Part shown: positions 25,931-37,749 of the stretch, piece by piece
How positions within the stretch are numbered: position 1 is the stretch's first letter
Layout of the letters: the number at the start of each line of letters is the position of its first letter
Source: Plectrocnemia conspersa
Lineage: Eukaryota > Arthropoda > Insecta > Trichoptera > Polycentropodidae
DNA: 64,000 nucleotides
NCBI GenBank assembly: GCA_009617715.1
Contig: VTFK01000111.1
Span: forward strand, 744,001 to 808,000
Direction: 5' to 3'
Position numbers and translations under genes: made by a program
The notes under the pieces: generated by a model
Database searches by the model: none
What the model was told of the DNA's origin: nothing
What the model saw: only the letters and a program-made list of their open reading frames with translations

Positions 25931-26479
25931 ATTATACAAATATTTTATAACAGATAAATTTATTAACCATAATAGTTTTGTAACAAAAAATAAATTTACT
26001 CGAATTCCTTTATTAGCTAAATACGTAACTGATAAGTCCGTTTTTTTTCGATTTTAAAATTTGCAATCATTTTTACAAAAACTGAATTGCTTTGTATAAC
26101 ATATATATGCTTTCATTAGCCATAATGAAAGCATATATATGTTTTTTTTAAAGTCACTTTTTAAAGTTTTATTTTTGCGAGAACCCCAAAGTTTTTAATA
26201 GTTGATTATAAATTGTTAATATCTTTACTTTATCTTTAAGCTTTATTGCTTAAAAAAATGGAAAAAAATGTGGTTTCTTATGCTAGCGATTCTTGGTCTC
26301 ATACTAAATTTATATATGTATATTCATATTTCGTAAAATAAACGAAAAATATAGTGTCGAGAAAAGTTGAGTTAAGCCGGAAAGCTATTTACATAAGTGA
26401 AGAAGGATTTAAATCTTCTCTAATTTTGGTCTAAGAAAAAAATCACGACCATCTTTTATGTGTGTTCCTTTAACCCTTT
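25931..26479. other. AT-rich DNA with one perfect short palindrome
   Basis: No gene was seen. The stretch contains the hairpin at 26099-26142, listed separately. Confidence 0.5.
26099..26142. repeat. perfect 20-bp inverted repeat with 4-nt loop
   Basis: ACATATATATGCTTTCATTA, then loop GCCA, then its exact reverse complement. The outer part is TA-rich and so cheap, but the inner GCTTTCATTA is not. Confidence 0.8.
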
Positions 26480-26765
26480 TATCCCTCAGCGACTATTACT
26501 TAATGCAGACTTCATAACTGCGTTAAAGTTCTCCAAGAAGTGACCAAAGGGGGCGAGAAGTAGCCGATAGGTGACCGGCAAATAAATAGAAAGGCTTGGG
26601 GTGACCCGAATCCCCCATCCTGCCGCCGGCGAAACGGGAAACTAAGTGTCCAGGAAGTGACGTCACACGGGACCCGCGGGACACAAATTACCTTTTTAAC
26701 GCAGCCCCGGGACGGCGGGACTTTTATACCGAAATAAATCGGTACATTTTAGCCGTGGAATTAAA
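26480..26765. promoter_or_regulatory. GC-rich island
   Basis: This is a sequence of balanced to high GC, with GTGACCAAAGGGGGCGAG, GTGACGTCAC (a CRE-type palindrome) and GGGACCCGCGGG. No gene structure is visible. It is a candidate regulatory element, the strongest island in this part of the window. Confidence 0.4.
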
Positions 26766-27439
26766 CGATATCGCAATAAGAATGGGTAGTTAATCTTTTA
26801 ACTGTGTACATACATGTATATAAAAAAATATTATTTATAATTATGTAAATGTATGTGGGCATTTCTCTTGGAACGATTTGGGTCAAAGTTGTTTTATTGT
26901 TGAGATGAACATGTAATAAAATGTATTTTTTAGGCAATGTACATTTTTAATGCGATAGTTAATCATGTATAATTATGGTAATTGCTGTACCTAGCGTTAC
27001 ATCAACATTTAAAAATATTAATTAAATAGCAAGTATATTAAGCTAGTTCTTGAAAGACCAATATATAATTGACCGTGACCTAATTTATGAGGAATACGCA
27101 AATCCTTTCGAAATTCTGTTCCTGTGAATCTAGATTAATATCAAAGAATATACAATGTATCATATAAAATAAGAGCGATGTTGTTTTGTAAAATATATTG
27201 ATAATTATTTAGTATCATAAATACAGCATTATTTTTTTTATATATTCCTAGTAGTATTACATTGTACGCTGAGGTAATATTAATATCAAATATCTCATAG
27301 TATTATTTTTTAAATATTCTACAAATATAGTCTATATATATTTATAAAAGCATGGGTAATAAATATAGAATATCTTTGTAAGATACTAGTAATATGATAC
27401 ATAAAAATATACCCAAATGTTTTTTTTTTCATTTTATAA
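26766..27439. other. AT-rich intergenic DNA, nothing recognised
   Basis: No gene or repeat was recognised. Confidence 0.5.
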
Positions 27440-27770
27440 AGACCCTGCAAGTCCAGCCAGAAGACAGAGTGGTCCCCAGGGGCAGAGCCCCGCTCTCAGA
27501 AAAATACGCCACGCACATGGTCGCAACGAAAAGGGCTCTGTTGTCCAGAAAACACCCACTAGACTAGTAATTACTGTTTTGTGACCGCCTGCGACAACGG
27601 CGTGCAACAACACAAAAAAATATGACTAATTGACCCACGATTTGCGTGAGAAGTTTCCACGAACGACTCTTTGATCTTTGACTCGGCGGCCATCGTCTGT
27701 AATGTTCGTATAGTGTTTTTGTTGGGAAGCATGACTCAAAACACCCAACCAAACGGGTCAGGATTGACCT
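27440..27770. promoter_or_regulatory. GC-richer island
   Basis: The island contains CCCCAGGGGCAGAGCCCC-like text near 27475 and GGCGGCCAT (Pho-like GCCAT) near 27687. A minus-strand frame (27564-27752) shows no family signature. Candidate non-coding element. Confidence 0.3.
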
Positions 27771-28169
27771 TAGTTAAGAATAGATAACTAGACATTGCAC
27801 TTTTATTCTAAATCACAGTTGTAATCTAAGCAATCAATGCAGTAAGAACGTCCATAAACAATTAAAAAAAGTAATTTTTTTTTGTATGGATTATGACAGT
27901 TTAAATTTGATTATTTTATTTAAAAAATCAACTGTATAATATGGACAGTATATAAAGAAAAAAATCTACAGATAATTTTGCATTATATATATTAGTTTAT
28001 CTAAGTAAAAAAATCAAAATAAAATGAAAAAAATTCAAGCAAAAACATTTTTATCGTATCTTTGTGGCAATAAATTTAAATATTTTTGCACACTGTAATG
28101 ATCCAACGAATCTCTCAATTCATATGTATATTGTATATGAATGTCCAATGTTTCCCAAATTACATAAAA

Positions 28170-28400
28170 ACATAATTCAAAAGCGGTTTTGGGCGCGTAT
28201 GCAAAATTGGCCAAGTTTGTCCCGTCCGAGGAAAAACGTTCCAAGTTTCCCGAATTGTCCCGCAATAAAACGCGTCCCGATATAAATTATGTGTGTGTGC
28301 AGATGTGTCTGACCATCTCAAGACAGGTTTATTGCGAGGGAATGAGGCATGGCCTCGGTCTTCCGACCGCGCCTTCCCAAACTGTTGGGAAATTGAAATA
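28170..28400. promoter_or_regulatory. GC-richer island
   Basis: This is balanced composition in AT-rich DNA with open frames on both strands but no recognisable protein. Candidate conserved non-coding element. Confidence 0.3.
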
Positions 28401-28598
28401 TAGCATGGAGATAACGGCGGCTGTATAACATATGAATATTTGTACAATAAAACTTATATTTAGATCATGAATGGACTTTGACCCTATAATTTTACTTTAA
28501 TCTTGTATTAAAATAAAATTTATTATAACACTCGAAATAAAAATGGTAGCAAAATTAAATTAGATGTTTTAGTGAAGTTAAATAATATATTATATAAG

Positions 28599-28670
28599 GT
28601 CAAAATAGTCTAGTCCGTAAGATCTAAGCTGGCAACTTAGAGGTCGCGGGTTCGAGCCACGGCAGCAGAC
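28599..28670 (+). ncRNA. tRNA-like sequence, unit 1 left arm
   Basis: This 72-nt block has a near A-box (TAGTCTAGTCCG) and a B-box (GGTTCGAGCC). The anticodon-like arm CTAAG-CTGGCAA-CTTAG has a perfect 5-bp stem and a 7-nt loop with GGC in the anticodon position. The acceptor ends do not pair, so this is a tRNA-derived pseudogene, not a working tRNA. Confidence 0.55.
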
Positions 28671-28951
28671 TTTTTCGAATTTTTATTTATAAAAATAACA
28701 AATTTTATTAACACAATTAATGTTATTTGATTAATCAATTATTATAAAATATAAACCGATAAATAATCTTTATTTTTATGAAATGAAATGAATATAAATT
28801 TAATTATATTTTTTTTATTTCATAAAAACAAAGATTGTTCAACGTTTTATATTTTATAGTAATTGATTAATTAAATAACATTATTTGTGAAAAGTTAAGA
28901 TATTTCTTTTAATTTTTTTATAGATAAAATTTAGTATTTGTATAAATAAAA

Positions 28952-29024
28952 GTCTGCTGTCGTGGCCGAACCCGCAACCTCTATATTAGCAGTCTAGATC
29001 TTACGTACTAGGACATTCCAACCT
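28952..29024 (-). ncRNA. tRNA-like sequence, unit 1 right arm
   Basis: The reverse complement matches the left-arm block with TAAGATCTAG, AGAGGTTGCGGG and ACGACAGCAGAC. The B-box region is slightly altered by loss of a base. Confidence 0.5.
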
Positions 29025-29188
29025 TGATATTAATAGCATAAAAGGTAGAAAAGTTAAATAAATGGACTTTGACCCTATAATTTTACTTTAATCTTGTATT
29101 AAAATAAAATGTATTATAACACTCGAAATAAAATGGTAGCAAAATTAAATTAGATGTTTTAGTAAAGTTAAATAATATATTATTAAAG

Positions 29189-29260
29189 ATCAAAATAGCC
29201 TAGACAGTAAAATCTAAACTGGCAACTTAGAGATAGCGGGTTCGAGCTATTGCAGCAGAC
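29189..29260 (+). ncRNA. tRNA-like sequence, unit 2 left arm
   Basis: This has the same length and layout as unit 1. The A-box is TAGCCTAGACAG and the B-box GGTTCGAGCT. The T-arm is further decayed. Confidence 0.5.
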
Positions 29261-29574
29261 TTTTTCAAATTTTTATTTGTAAAAATAGTAAATTTTATTT
29301 ATAAAAAATAAATATTTTAGCTTTTCACAATTAATGTTATTTGATTAGTCAATTATTATAAAATATAATCAGTTAAATAATCTTTATTTTTATGAAATTA
29401 AATCAATATAAATTAAATAATATTTTTTTTATTTTATGAAAACAAAGATTGTTTAATGTTTTATATTTTATGATAATTAATTAATTAAATAACATTATTT
29501 GTGATAAGTAAAGATATTTTTTTTAATTTTTTTATAGATAAGATTTTGTATTTGTATAAATAAAATTCGAAAAA

Positions 29575-29647
29575 GTCTACTGTCGTGGCTCGAACCCACA
29601 ACCTCTATAATAGCAGTCTAGATCTTACATACTAGGACATTCCAATC
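29575..29647 (-). ncRNA. tRNA-like sequence, unit 2 right arm
   Basis: This is the reverse complement of the tRNA-like block, with an intact B-box word GGTTCGAGCC. Confidence 0.5.
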
Positions 29648-29813
29648 TTGATATTAATAGCATAAAAGGTAGAAAAATTAAATAAATGCACTTTGACCCC
29701 ATAATTTTACTTTAATCTTGTATTAAAATAAAATTTATTATAACACTCGAAATAAAAATGAAAGGAAAATCAAATTAGATGTTTTAGTGAAGTTAAATAA
29801 TATATTAATAAAG

Positions 29814-29885
29814 ATCAAAATAGCCTAGACGGTAAAATCTAAGCTGGAAACTCAGAGGCAGCTGGTTCGAGCCATGGCAGCAGAC
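29814..29885 (+). ncRNA. tRNA-like sequence, unit 3 left arm
   Basis: The A-box TAGCCTAGACGG fits the TRGYNNANNNGG consensus and the B-box is GGTTCGAGCC. The anticodon-like loop is altered (GGAAA). Confidence 0.5.
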
Positions 29886-30198
29886 TTTTTCGAATTTTTA
29901 TTTAAAAAAATATTAAATTTTATTTATAAAAAATAAATATTTTAACTTTTCACAATTAATGTTATTTGATTAGTCAATTATTATAATATATTCACCGATA
30001 AATAATCTTTATTTTTATGATATGAAATAAATATAAATAAAATTATATTTTTTTTATTTTATAAAAACAAAGATTGTTTAACGTTTTATATTCTATAATA
30101 ATTGATTAATTAAATAACAATATTTGTAAAAATTTGAGATATTTCTTTTAATTTTTAATAGATAAAATTTAGTATTTGTATAAATAAAATTCGAAAAA

Positions 30199-30271
30199 GT
30201 CTGCTGTCGTGGCTCGAACCCGTGACATCTATATTAGCAGTCTAGATCTTATGTACTAGGATATTCCAACC
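30199..30271 (-). ncRNA. tRNA-like sequence, unit 3 right arm
   Basis: This is the reverse complement of the tRNA-like block with B-box GGTTCGAGCC. It closes the last unit of the array. Confidence 0.5.
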
Positions 30272-30290
30272 TTGATATTAATAGCATAAA

Positions 30291-31079
30291 AGGTAGCAAA
30301 ATTAAATTAGATATTCAAATAAAATTGCAATGTATATAATTTAAAAAAAAAATTGGATATATATTAAATAAATGTTTAACAGTATTTTTGTATTGTAAAA
30401 CATAAGTTTTATTAATTGAAAATAAGATTACTTAAATTTATAGTTTAGGAACCGCAATTTGTATATATTAAATTTCGATTAAATATTATGATAATTTTTT
30501 TATTGACCCTCAAATTCTTTTTTATTGTACAGTTGTAAAATATAATATAATCATTATTTTATATATATGCCATACTATTGTCTTTCATTGTAAAGTTTAT
30601 CTTAAATATCTCCGGCACGTTTTAATGTGTGTGAAAATACACTCAAACGTACTGGAAGGCTTGGAAGACTACTCTTTTCTAATACATAATCACATGAAAA
30701 ATTAAGAAACCGGAATAAATTAATAATCAATATTTTTCAGGAAATCAAATGTATTAATTTAGGCGTTGAATAGCTAAATAAATAAATTTGATTCTTAAAA
30801 ATACTCAGGACTAAAAACTTTACTCTTACGTGATCTAGCCACTTCAGACTGAAATAATATATCAGTTTTGGTATTGTCACCATGAGAGGTTTGTCAAATA
30901 GTTTCTGATATTTATTTAAAAATTAATATTTATTTAAAAATTACTGACCATTTTATTTATTGCCGAAATAATGTAATCATTGTCAAATTATGCAGTGCGT
31001 CCTAGATAGAGTTATCCAAAGGTCGAAAACTTTATCATAAAGCAAAATATTTGCTCTCAAAGTTTGAGAAACTTAGTCG
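30291..31079. other. AT-rich intergenic DNA, nothing recognised
   Basis: No gene, structured RNA or clear repeat was seen. Confidence 0.5.
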
Positions 31080-31350
31080 GCGCTGGGGCTCTCCACCGCA
31101 AACTTGGGCTTGAGTTTTAAGGTTTGTACTTTAATGTAGTCGGCGCGGACACGGGCGTAACAAGTGAGGCCACATGTGCTCTGCGGCCACTAATTGTTGA
31201 GCCGCCACTTGCGGCCGCACAGAGAATATATATTTTCAGCAGCCGATTGCGGCGACACTTTGGTAGGACGCACTAAGCGTCGCAACAAAAATATGTTCGC
31301 CCACTATTCGGACACCGCAAACGGCCAGCGACTGCCCTTACATAAATCTA
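31080..31350. promoter_or_regulatory. GC-rich island with E-box and ATTA site
   Basis: The island contains the palindromic E-box CACATGTG (about 31171), the adjacent homeodomain-type CACTAATTG, and repeated GCGGCCAC/GCGGCCGC words. The plus-strand frame at 31194-31397 has no family signature. Candidate regulatory element. Confidence 0.35.
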
Positions 31351-32089
31351 CAACCTACTGTTTGTGTGCCCCCTATATTATTACAAATTACAAGTGAAAT
31401 GTACTGATACGTATGTATAATATTGGGATAGGGTGCACACAATATCAGTTTATCATATTATATATGATGATTTAATAACCCATTAAAAAAAATTATGTTG
31501 CTAAAACAGGAGAAAAAAAATACAATTCACAAACATATTTTATTATTTTTTTATACATGTTATGCAATAGATACTGAGGAATAGACATATAATCTAACAT
31601 TTAAATCGTAGCTCTATGAATCTCTTAATCAATTTTCCCCCTGAGATTATTCTTAGTTGCCGCTTTTTTCATACTTACCTCGTACTGTGTCGATTTATTG
31701 CGAGCTGCACTGATAGCCAGTTCCGGCTTACATATTATCGGATAAATGAGAGGCGCCAGATAGGAAATTTTAATTGTATCTTACCCTGATGATGCTTAAA
31801 TACTTTTTTTTAGAACAATATATTTTATCGTTCGAATGATATTTATAAATGCTTAAGTTATATTATTTTGAGCTCGCAAAAGCACGTAAACCGACTGACC
31901 GCAAAGTTTTTCTATGACGCGAAAATGCGTAAACGGACCGCACTGTGTTAAAACATCCAGTATACCATCAACACACACTTCCAACTAATAATGGCGCTAA
32001 TATATAACGGTAAAAGTGTGTGATGAAATGGATTCCGATGAAATGTCTCTATAATAAACTTGCCATTGGATTTGCATGATTTGCGATAA
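31351..32089. other. intergenic DNA, nothing recognised
   Basis: No gene or defined repeat was seen. Confidence 0.5.
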
Positions 32090-32400
32090 TTATTATTGGC
32101 GGATAAACTCCTGCGTGATTATATGAGAGACGTGCGACGTTGCCGTGATTGCGATCGTGTGTTGATACCTCGCCTAAACGGCAATTATCCGATTTTACAT
32201 CAATTATTTGACGATTAACTCGAGCTATTTCACATGCGAGCATCGACTGCTACTTGCCACCGGCCATCGTTTGTATTTTAAATTTCGCCGACACTTCCAA
32301 GCGCTGTCAACGCGACCGGGAGGCCATACACGTTGCGTTTATAGTACGCGAGTGAAAGCGTGTGTGGCCTGCGTGATTAACTTCCAATTTGATTAGATTA
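32090..32400. promoter_or_regulatory. balanced-GC island
   Basis: This is a non-repetitive, complex sequence with CGTGATTGCGATCG, GATTAACTCGAG and GTGATTAACTTCC words. Open frames on both strands are short and unrelated to known families. Candidate conserved non-coding element. Confidence 0.35.
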
Positions 32401-32764
32401 ATATCTAATTTTTGATCGTATTGCATTTTTTATCTTGATTAACATACAAAGACGATAAAATATTTTTCTTTGATTTAACACAGTAAGCAAAATACGACCC
32501 ATGAATAGATTTTACTTTTCAAACTATTTAAAAATTTCTAGTATGCGCTATAATGAAATCGAGTTGAAGAGTTTCAAGATATGACCGTATGTGGTGCTCC
32601 TATTGCTTTGCATTTCACTATGACGTTATAATTTGACAGTGTCGAATGTCGTGTTTTTAAAGTAGAACGCAGAGTAAATTATTTTATTACCGAATTTATG
32701 TTTATTGTGCGATGACATTAATTTTACATAAATAACAGTTTGTTTCTGCTAATTTTTTCTAAAT

Positions 32765-33010
32765 AATTTTGTTGGACCAACAGCATGGGTTTCGTTACGC
32801 CTGTTCCACTCCAAAATGGTAACAAAATCTCTCAATGTGTGAATTCAAATAGACGTCGTATATACGGATTTTGAAAAGGCCTTCGACAAGGTTTGTCATT
32901 GGTTATTATAAAAAAAAAACTGTCAGACCTCTGTTGCTCTGATGATTTATCTCAGCTATTCTTGAGTTATTTGCGCGATCGTAGGTATTTTGTAGCCTAT
33001 ACTGCGTTTT
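32765..33010 (+). mobile_element. LINE fragment, reverse transcriptase part
   Basis: This matches 15985-16250 of the larger copy: GACCAACAGCATGGGTTTCG, the YTDFEKAFD-equivalent (TACGGATTTTGAAAAGGCCTT) and the SYLRDRR-equivalent. It starts at nearly the same base as the larger copy but stops before motif B. Frameshifts are present. It is truncated at both ends. Confidence 0.8.
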
Positions 33011-34201
33011 TACTACCAGACAATTTAATCAAGCATATACATTTTTTTTTCAAATCATTGATTTGCATTTTTAAATAAGGTTTTTATACATGTATTTTAA
33101 AATTTTTAAACCTTTTTCATCTAATCTAAGTGATGAAAGGTAATAAAATAGCAATGATATTTAATTGTTCTAAATAAAATTAAAATGTCACCTTTTGCCA
33201 AAACATATAAAATATTTATCTGTTAAAAAGAATATTTTTAGCATTTAGTATTTACTCAAAAAAAATATGTATAGGAAGTTTGATTTAAAAAAAACACCAG
33301 TCAACATAGTTCAATTATTACCTATTTTATTATATCGTCTAGTACAACGTATTTTTAGTTGATACCAGAAAAAAATAAGATTGTAGTATTATTCAATGAA
33401 AACAGTTTTATTAAAAAAATATATTTCGCGCATTTTTTTAAATTCGTTTTTTATTTAAATATAATTATTGAGACTAACTTATTGCCTATATGGAGAATTT
33501 CGTGTATGGAATATTTGCTTTTGTTTTCACTTCGCCAGCCATCCCTATCATAAAAATCGCGGCGGCACGGGCAAACATCAAATAAGGAAAATGAGGTTGT
33601 AACTAGAGGCAGTTTACGATAATAAAATAAAGGCATTTTCCAATAGAGCCAAGTACAAAAGCTTCACAAATATTTGCTTGGTGCTTCGTGCTAGTATGCT
33701 ATCAGGCTTACAATGGCGGTCCAAAAAGCCAAAGGTAAAAAGAAACACGTCAAACCAATAAACAAGTAATTACTCTTGTCGATCAAAACTGGCGTAACTC
33801 AAAATTCTCGATAGCTTTAGCGCTTGGCGAAGGGAAGGGTTTCTCAGAAGCACTCATAACCGTGTTATTTATTTATTTTCGTTATTTATTTAGCTAATAT
33901 AGCTAATTGATAATTCATTAAAAAAATACAATCGAAATATACATATAAAATATAATATTATTCTAAAAAATATTAATATTAATATTAAAACATATATATT
34001 TAATTTTTCAGTCATACTTCTACAACTAGTAGTTCTATTTTTATTTAAAAATACTTTCATTACTCTATTTCGTAATTTTTGCATCATAGTCTTATCTCAT
34101 TTATTAAGCATATATAATATTGTGGCGCAATAATTGGGCAATATAATAGTATTGTAGATTATTTTTTTGTATTTATACGTAACATATTTCTCATCCTAGA
34201 T
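33011..34201. other. AT-rich intergenic DNA with a small GC patch
   Basis: No gene was seen. A patch at 33550-33850 has balanced GC and contains CAATGGCGG (33711-33719), the same word found three times at 61.7-61.8 kb. Confidence 0.5.
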
Positions 34202-34770
34202 CAGCGGTTTCCAAACTGGGTTACGTTAAAAGTTTAACCAAAATTCTTTATTATAAATTTATTCCAAATATTTTAATAGGAACAAACCATTTTTCCGAGT
34301 TACGAGAAAAAATCCCATAAAAAATTTTTGCGAGACTTTTCTCAAGCAATTTCTAAAAAAAAATCTTCTTTTGATGTTTTGTTTTCGTGAGAGAATTACT
34401 TTTCGTCACACGTTACGATTCAATAAAAAAAACTAGCACAATTGTTCGGATCATCAAAGCAAAAAAATCGACAAAATTCAATAAAAATATCGACGTCAAA
34501 TTCTCTTCCACGACAATGCGCGAATCAGCGTTGGGTGAGTTATATACATATCACCAGACAACATATTATCACATTTTAAAATTTTGCTCCAGAACTTCTG
34601 CATTTTATACAACCGGAACAAATAAATTAATTAGCAAATATGCGTCGATTATCATTGTGCTCATAAAGTTAATATAAATAGCTTCAAAAGAAGATAATAC
34701 CACATACCTAAGGTTGTTAAATAGTCCGGAAGGGTGGCCTATTGGAGGTCGTCGAGTTTGAGAACCGCTG
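34202..34770. mobile_element. short non-autonomous hAT-type element
   Basis: The termini CAGCGGTTTCCAAACT (34202) and AGTTTGAGAACCGCTG (ending 34770) form inverted repeats matching at 14 of 16 positions. They follow the CAG-GGTT-TCAAACT pattern typical of many hAT transposons. The length is 569 bp. The internal frame at 34387-34677 has no transposase signature. The flanking 8 bp (TCCTAGAT and CTGGCCGG) do not match, so a target duplication is not visible; the insertion is old or the ends are slightly misplaced. Confidence 0.6.
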
Positions 34771-34990
34771 CTGGCCGGTCGGTGGCTTAAAAATAATAAT
34801 TCATCACGAGTCTCGCACCTTGCAGGAAATGGCGGCTTCTTCCGGTCAGGAAGCGCCGCAAAAAGTATATATATGGGGGCCTTAACAAAGCGGCCGCCTC
34901 AAAAAAAACCTTTCGCATTATTATTATTATTACTATGGCCCGAGCATTACGATAATTTATACGAGCGCCGCTAATTTAATCTCTTGCCAA
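34771..34990. promoter_or_regulatory. GC-rich island with ATGGCGGC
   Basis: The island contains AAATGGCGGC (34827-34836), a strong Pho/YY1-type core, plus GCGGCCGCC and GAGCGCCGCTAATTTAAT. It directly abuts the hAT-type element. Candidate regulatory element. Confidence 0.35.
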
Positions 34991-35130
34991 AATTTTACGA
35001 ACACACTATAATAATGATAACAAAAATCTTCAGATTTTCTATATTTGACACAATAAAATGAATTGAACAATACAATATTTTGCCATAAAAATATGATTTA
35101 TATGGTAAATCATACTTAATTTTTTTTTTT

Positions 35131-35714
<584 letters not shown>

Positions 35715-35789
35715 GCGAGTTACATATTATTGACAATAAAAATAATAATAAAAAAATTCTCACGTTTTATGATAAAGGTTTTAAAAGAT

Positions 35790-36110
35790 AACATTGAGCT
35801 CGCGCGAGTTTTATCGGCGGGACGTTTCGACGTAAAGACCCACGCCACTTTCGCGACTTGTCTAATTTTTCGACGACGTCGCAGACGCGCCATTACGACA
35901 GTGAAATAATGAAATTTTTCCCGTCATAATAATATTTGGAATGCTCACCCCCACCCGCTTGAGCCTACCGCCGCCGCGCCGTTGGCTCCTATCAATCATT
36001 GAAGGTTTTTTGAATTTAATAAAATAAAATTTGTATTTCGTCGTCGGAATGGCGTTCGAATCGTTCAACCCCTTCTTCGGACAGGGCCGCATTGAAAAAA
36101 ACAATACCAC
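35790..36110. promoter_or_regulatory. GC-rich island with an Exd/Hox-type site
   Basis: ATCAATCA at 35991-35998 is TGATTGAT on the minus strand, the PBC(Exd)/anterior-Hox composite consensus. GCCAT (35889-35893) and GTCGGAATGGCG (near 36045) are Pho-like. CpG-rich words are frequent. This is a candidate enhancer of the pb region and a possible autoregulatory or labial-group input; inferred from motifs only. Confidence 0.4.
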
Positions 36111-37139
36111 ATCTCTACAGTTGGTTTAGTTGAGTTTAAATGTTGAAATGTTATATTTTTATCAGTGAAAATATAATTTATCTGGCAGGTGCAAGTAAAA
36201 TTTTATGATTTCAATTTCTATATATGTATGTAATATATACCTTTATATACTTATCATTATTTATTATCATGAGATTTTGCATAAAAGTAACGCAAAACAT
36301 TTTTTTTTATTTTATAAATGCCAAGCATTCCTAACTTTCCTATATGTTTTATGTGTCTAAATTACTGCCATTTTGTAAAAGCTCTCGAATTGTCTATGAT
36401 TCTAATTAAACTGACTATTCTGATAAAACCAACTATTGATCTGACTAACTTTTTGAATAATGAGTTAATTTAAACACATTTGTTAATGTTGAAAGTAAAT
36501 AAATTTCAAGTATTTTTCTATAATTGTTATATCTATTTTTTATTTCTGCTGTTGTAAATTATAGAAAAAAATCAGTGATTCACAATGCTTTACTGCTTTG
36601 GCTTACTTTACTTCCTTTTGTATTAGTATGTATTAATAATTTATTTTAATTCTTTTCTATTTTAAATTTCGTTAATTTATTTTACTTTGGAAATGTGCCA
36701 AAGAAACGCAAATTGTATTTAAAAACGCTACTTTTTTACTATGTTTTTCATATCAATAACTGAAAAAAATAGAAAAGCAATAAAATACTGCTGCAACAAT
36801 TTCTTTTTGTATCTTCCACTGACGCATCTCTCCGCCAGCTTCTCTACCACCGCTCGGAGAAAACAATCTCGCCCATAATAGGAACTCGCAATATATATAA
36901 TCTTAATTTTAAATATTTTGTTTTAATCTTAATTTAATCACGTTTATATGTTTATGGGTTATTAATATAAAGTACAACAACGTCTAAAAATCGAGACCTT
37001 ATTGGGATGAAAAGCTGATACATATTAGTTAATATGAACAGTTAAAATTTTTGGCTTATTATACAAAGTTTTATTTATTTACATACATATGTATAGCTGA
37101 AAAAGCGTTAGAATATTATATATAACATATGTTTTTACC
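36111..37139. other. AT-rich intergenic DNA
   Basis: No gene was seen. A small balanced patch lies at about 36815-36890. Confidence 0.5.
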
Positions 37140-37535
37140 AATCCCACTCCGCCTCCGTTAGACCTCCACGTAGCGGCACCCATGCACCACATCTGTCGCT
37201 GCCACCTCCCGCGCCGCCCCCTCAAGACCCCCTCGTCCCCGAAATCTCACCCCATCAAAGGTCCCAGCTTTCGCTTTCTGCAACCTCGTATGAATTAATT
37301 TAGCAATTCTCACGACATCTTCTCATCCCGCAATCGTCATTGTGTTGACCCAGGCGCTGGCTAATTCTGGATCGATCCGACGACAAACAATGCCGTTAAA
37401 AAACTATGACATGTCACACAGCAGAAGAAGAAACGAGCGATCCATCAACGGGACAATGGAAATTGATTCGATCGAACACGAGGGGTAAAACTTTGACAAA
37501 ATGCGTACATGTGTATGCACAGCGTGAGCGATGAT
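37140..37535. promoter_or_regulatory. GC-rich island
   Basis: This is about 400 bp of non-repetitive, C-rich then balanced sequence containing ATGAATTAATTTA (homeodomain-type) and GGATCGATCC. There is no coding signature in any frame. It is one of the longer candidate conserved non-coding elements in the window. Confidence 0.4.
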
Positions 37536-37749
37536 TCCGTGTCCTTGGTGCAGTATTGTGGACATTTTATAAATCTGTATTTTTAGTGTAATTTATATAG
37601 TGAAAGTATTGATATCCCCTTTTACTAAAAAAAAAAAAAATAGTACATCAAAATTAATTACAACGGCGGATAAATTTATTTTTTGTTGCAAAATTATTAT
37701 GGTTAATAAATCAGTTTTAAAATATTTGTAAAATAATGGATAATTTGAT

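Larger units (their letters stand above)
28470..30290. repeat. tandem array of three long fold-back units with tRNA-like ends
   Basis: Three units start at the same word, GACTTTGACCCTATAATTTT-like, at about 28470, 29064 and 29690, giving periods near 590 and 625 bp. Each unit has a leader of about 130 bp, then a hairpin of about 430 bp. Its left arm begins with a tRNA-like 72-mer and continues with GCAGCAGACTTTTTCGAATT. Its right arm is the reverse complement, ending in the tRNA-like sequence on the minus strand. The inner arms also pair, for example AATAATCTTTATTTTTATGA against CATAAAAACAAAGATTGTT. Units differ by scattered point changes and small indels. No coding capacity was seen. Confidence 0.85.

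Noticed and set aside
26560..26580. CTCF-type site (CCAAAGGGGGCGAG)
   Set aside because: One base short of the consensus core spacing; too weak to call.
28599..30271. Functional tRNA genes
   Set aside because: Acceptor stems do not pair, T-arms are mismatched and the blocks are embedded in hairpin repeats.
28470..30290. CRISPR-like array
   Set aside because: Units are about 600 bp fold-backs in eukaryotic DNA, not short repeats with unique spacers.
31194..31397. 67-residue frame in a GC island
   Set aside because: No family signature, and the island has candidate regulatory words; treated as non-coding.
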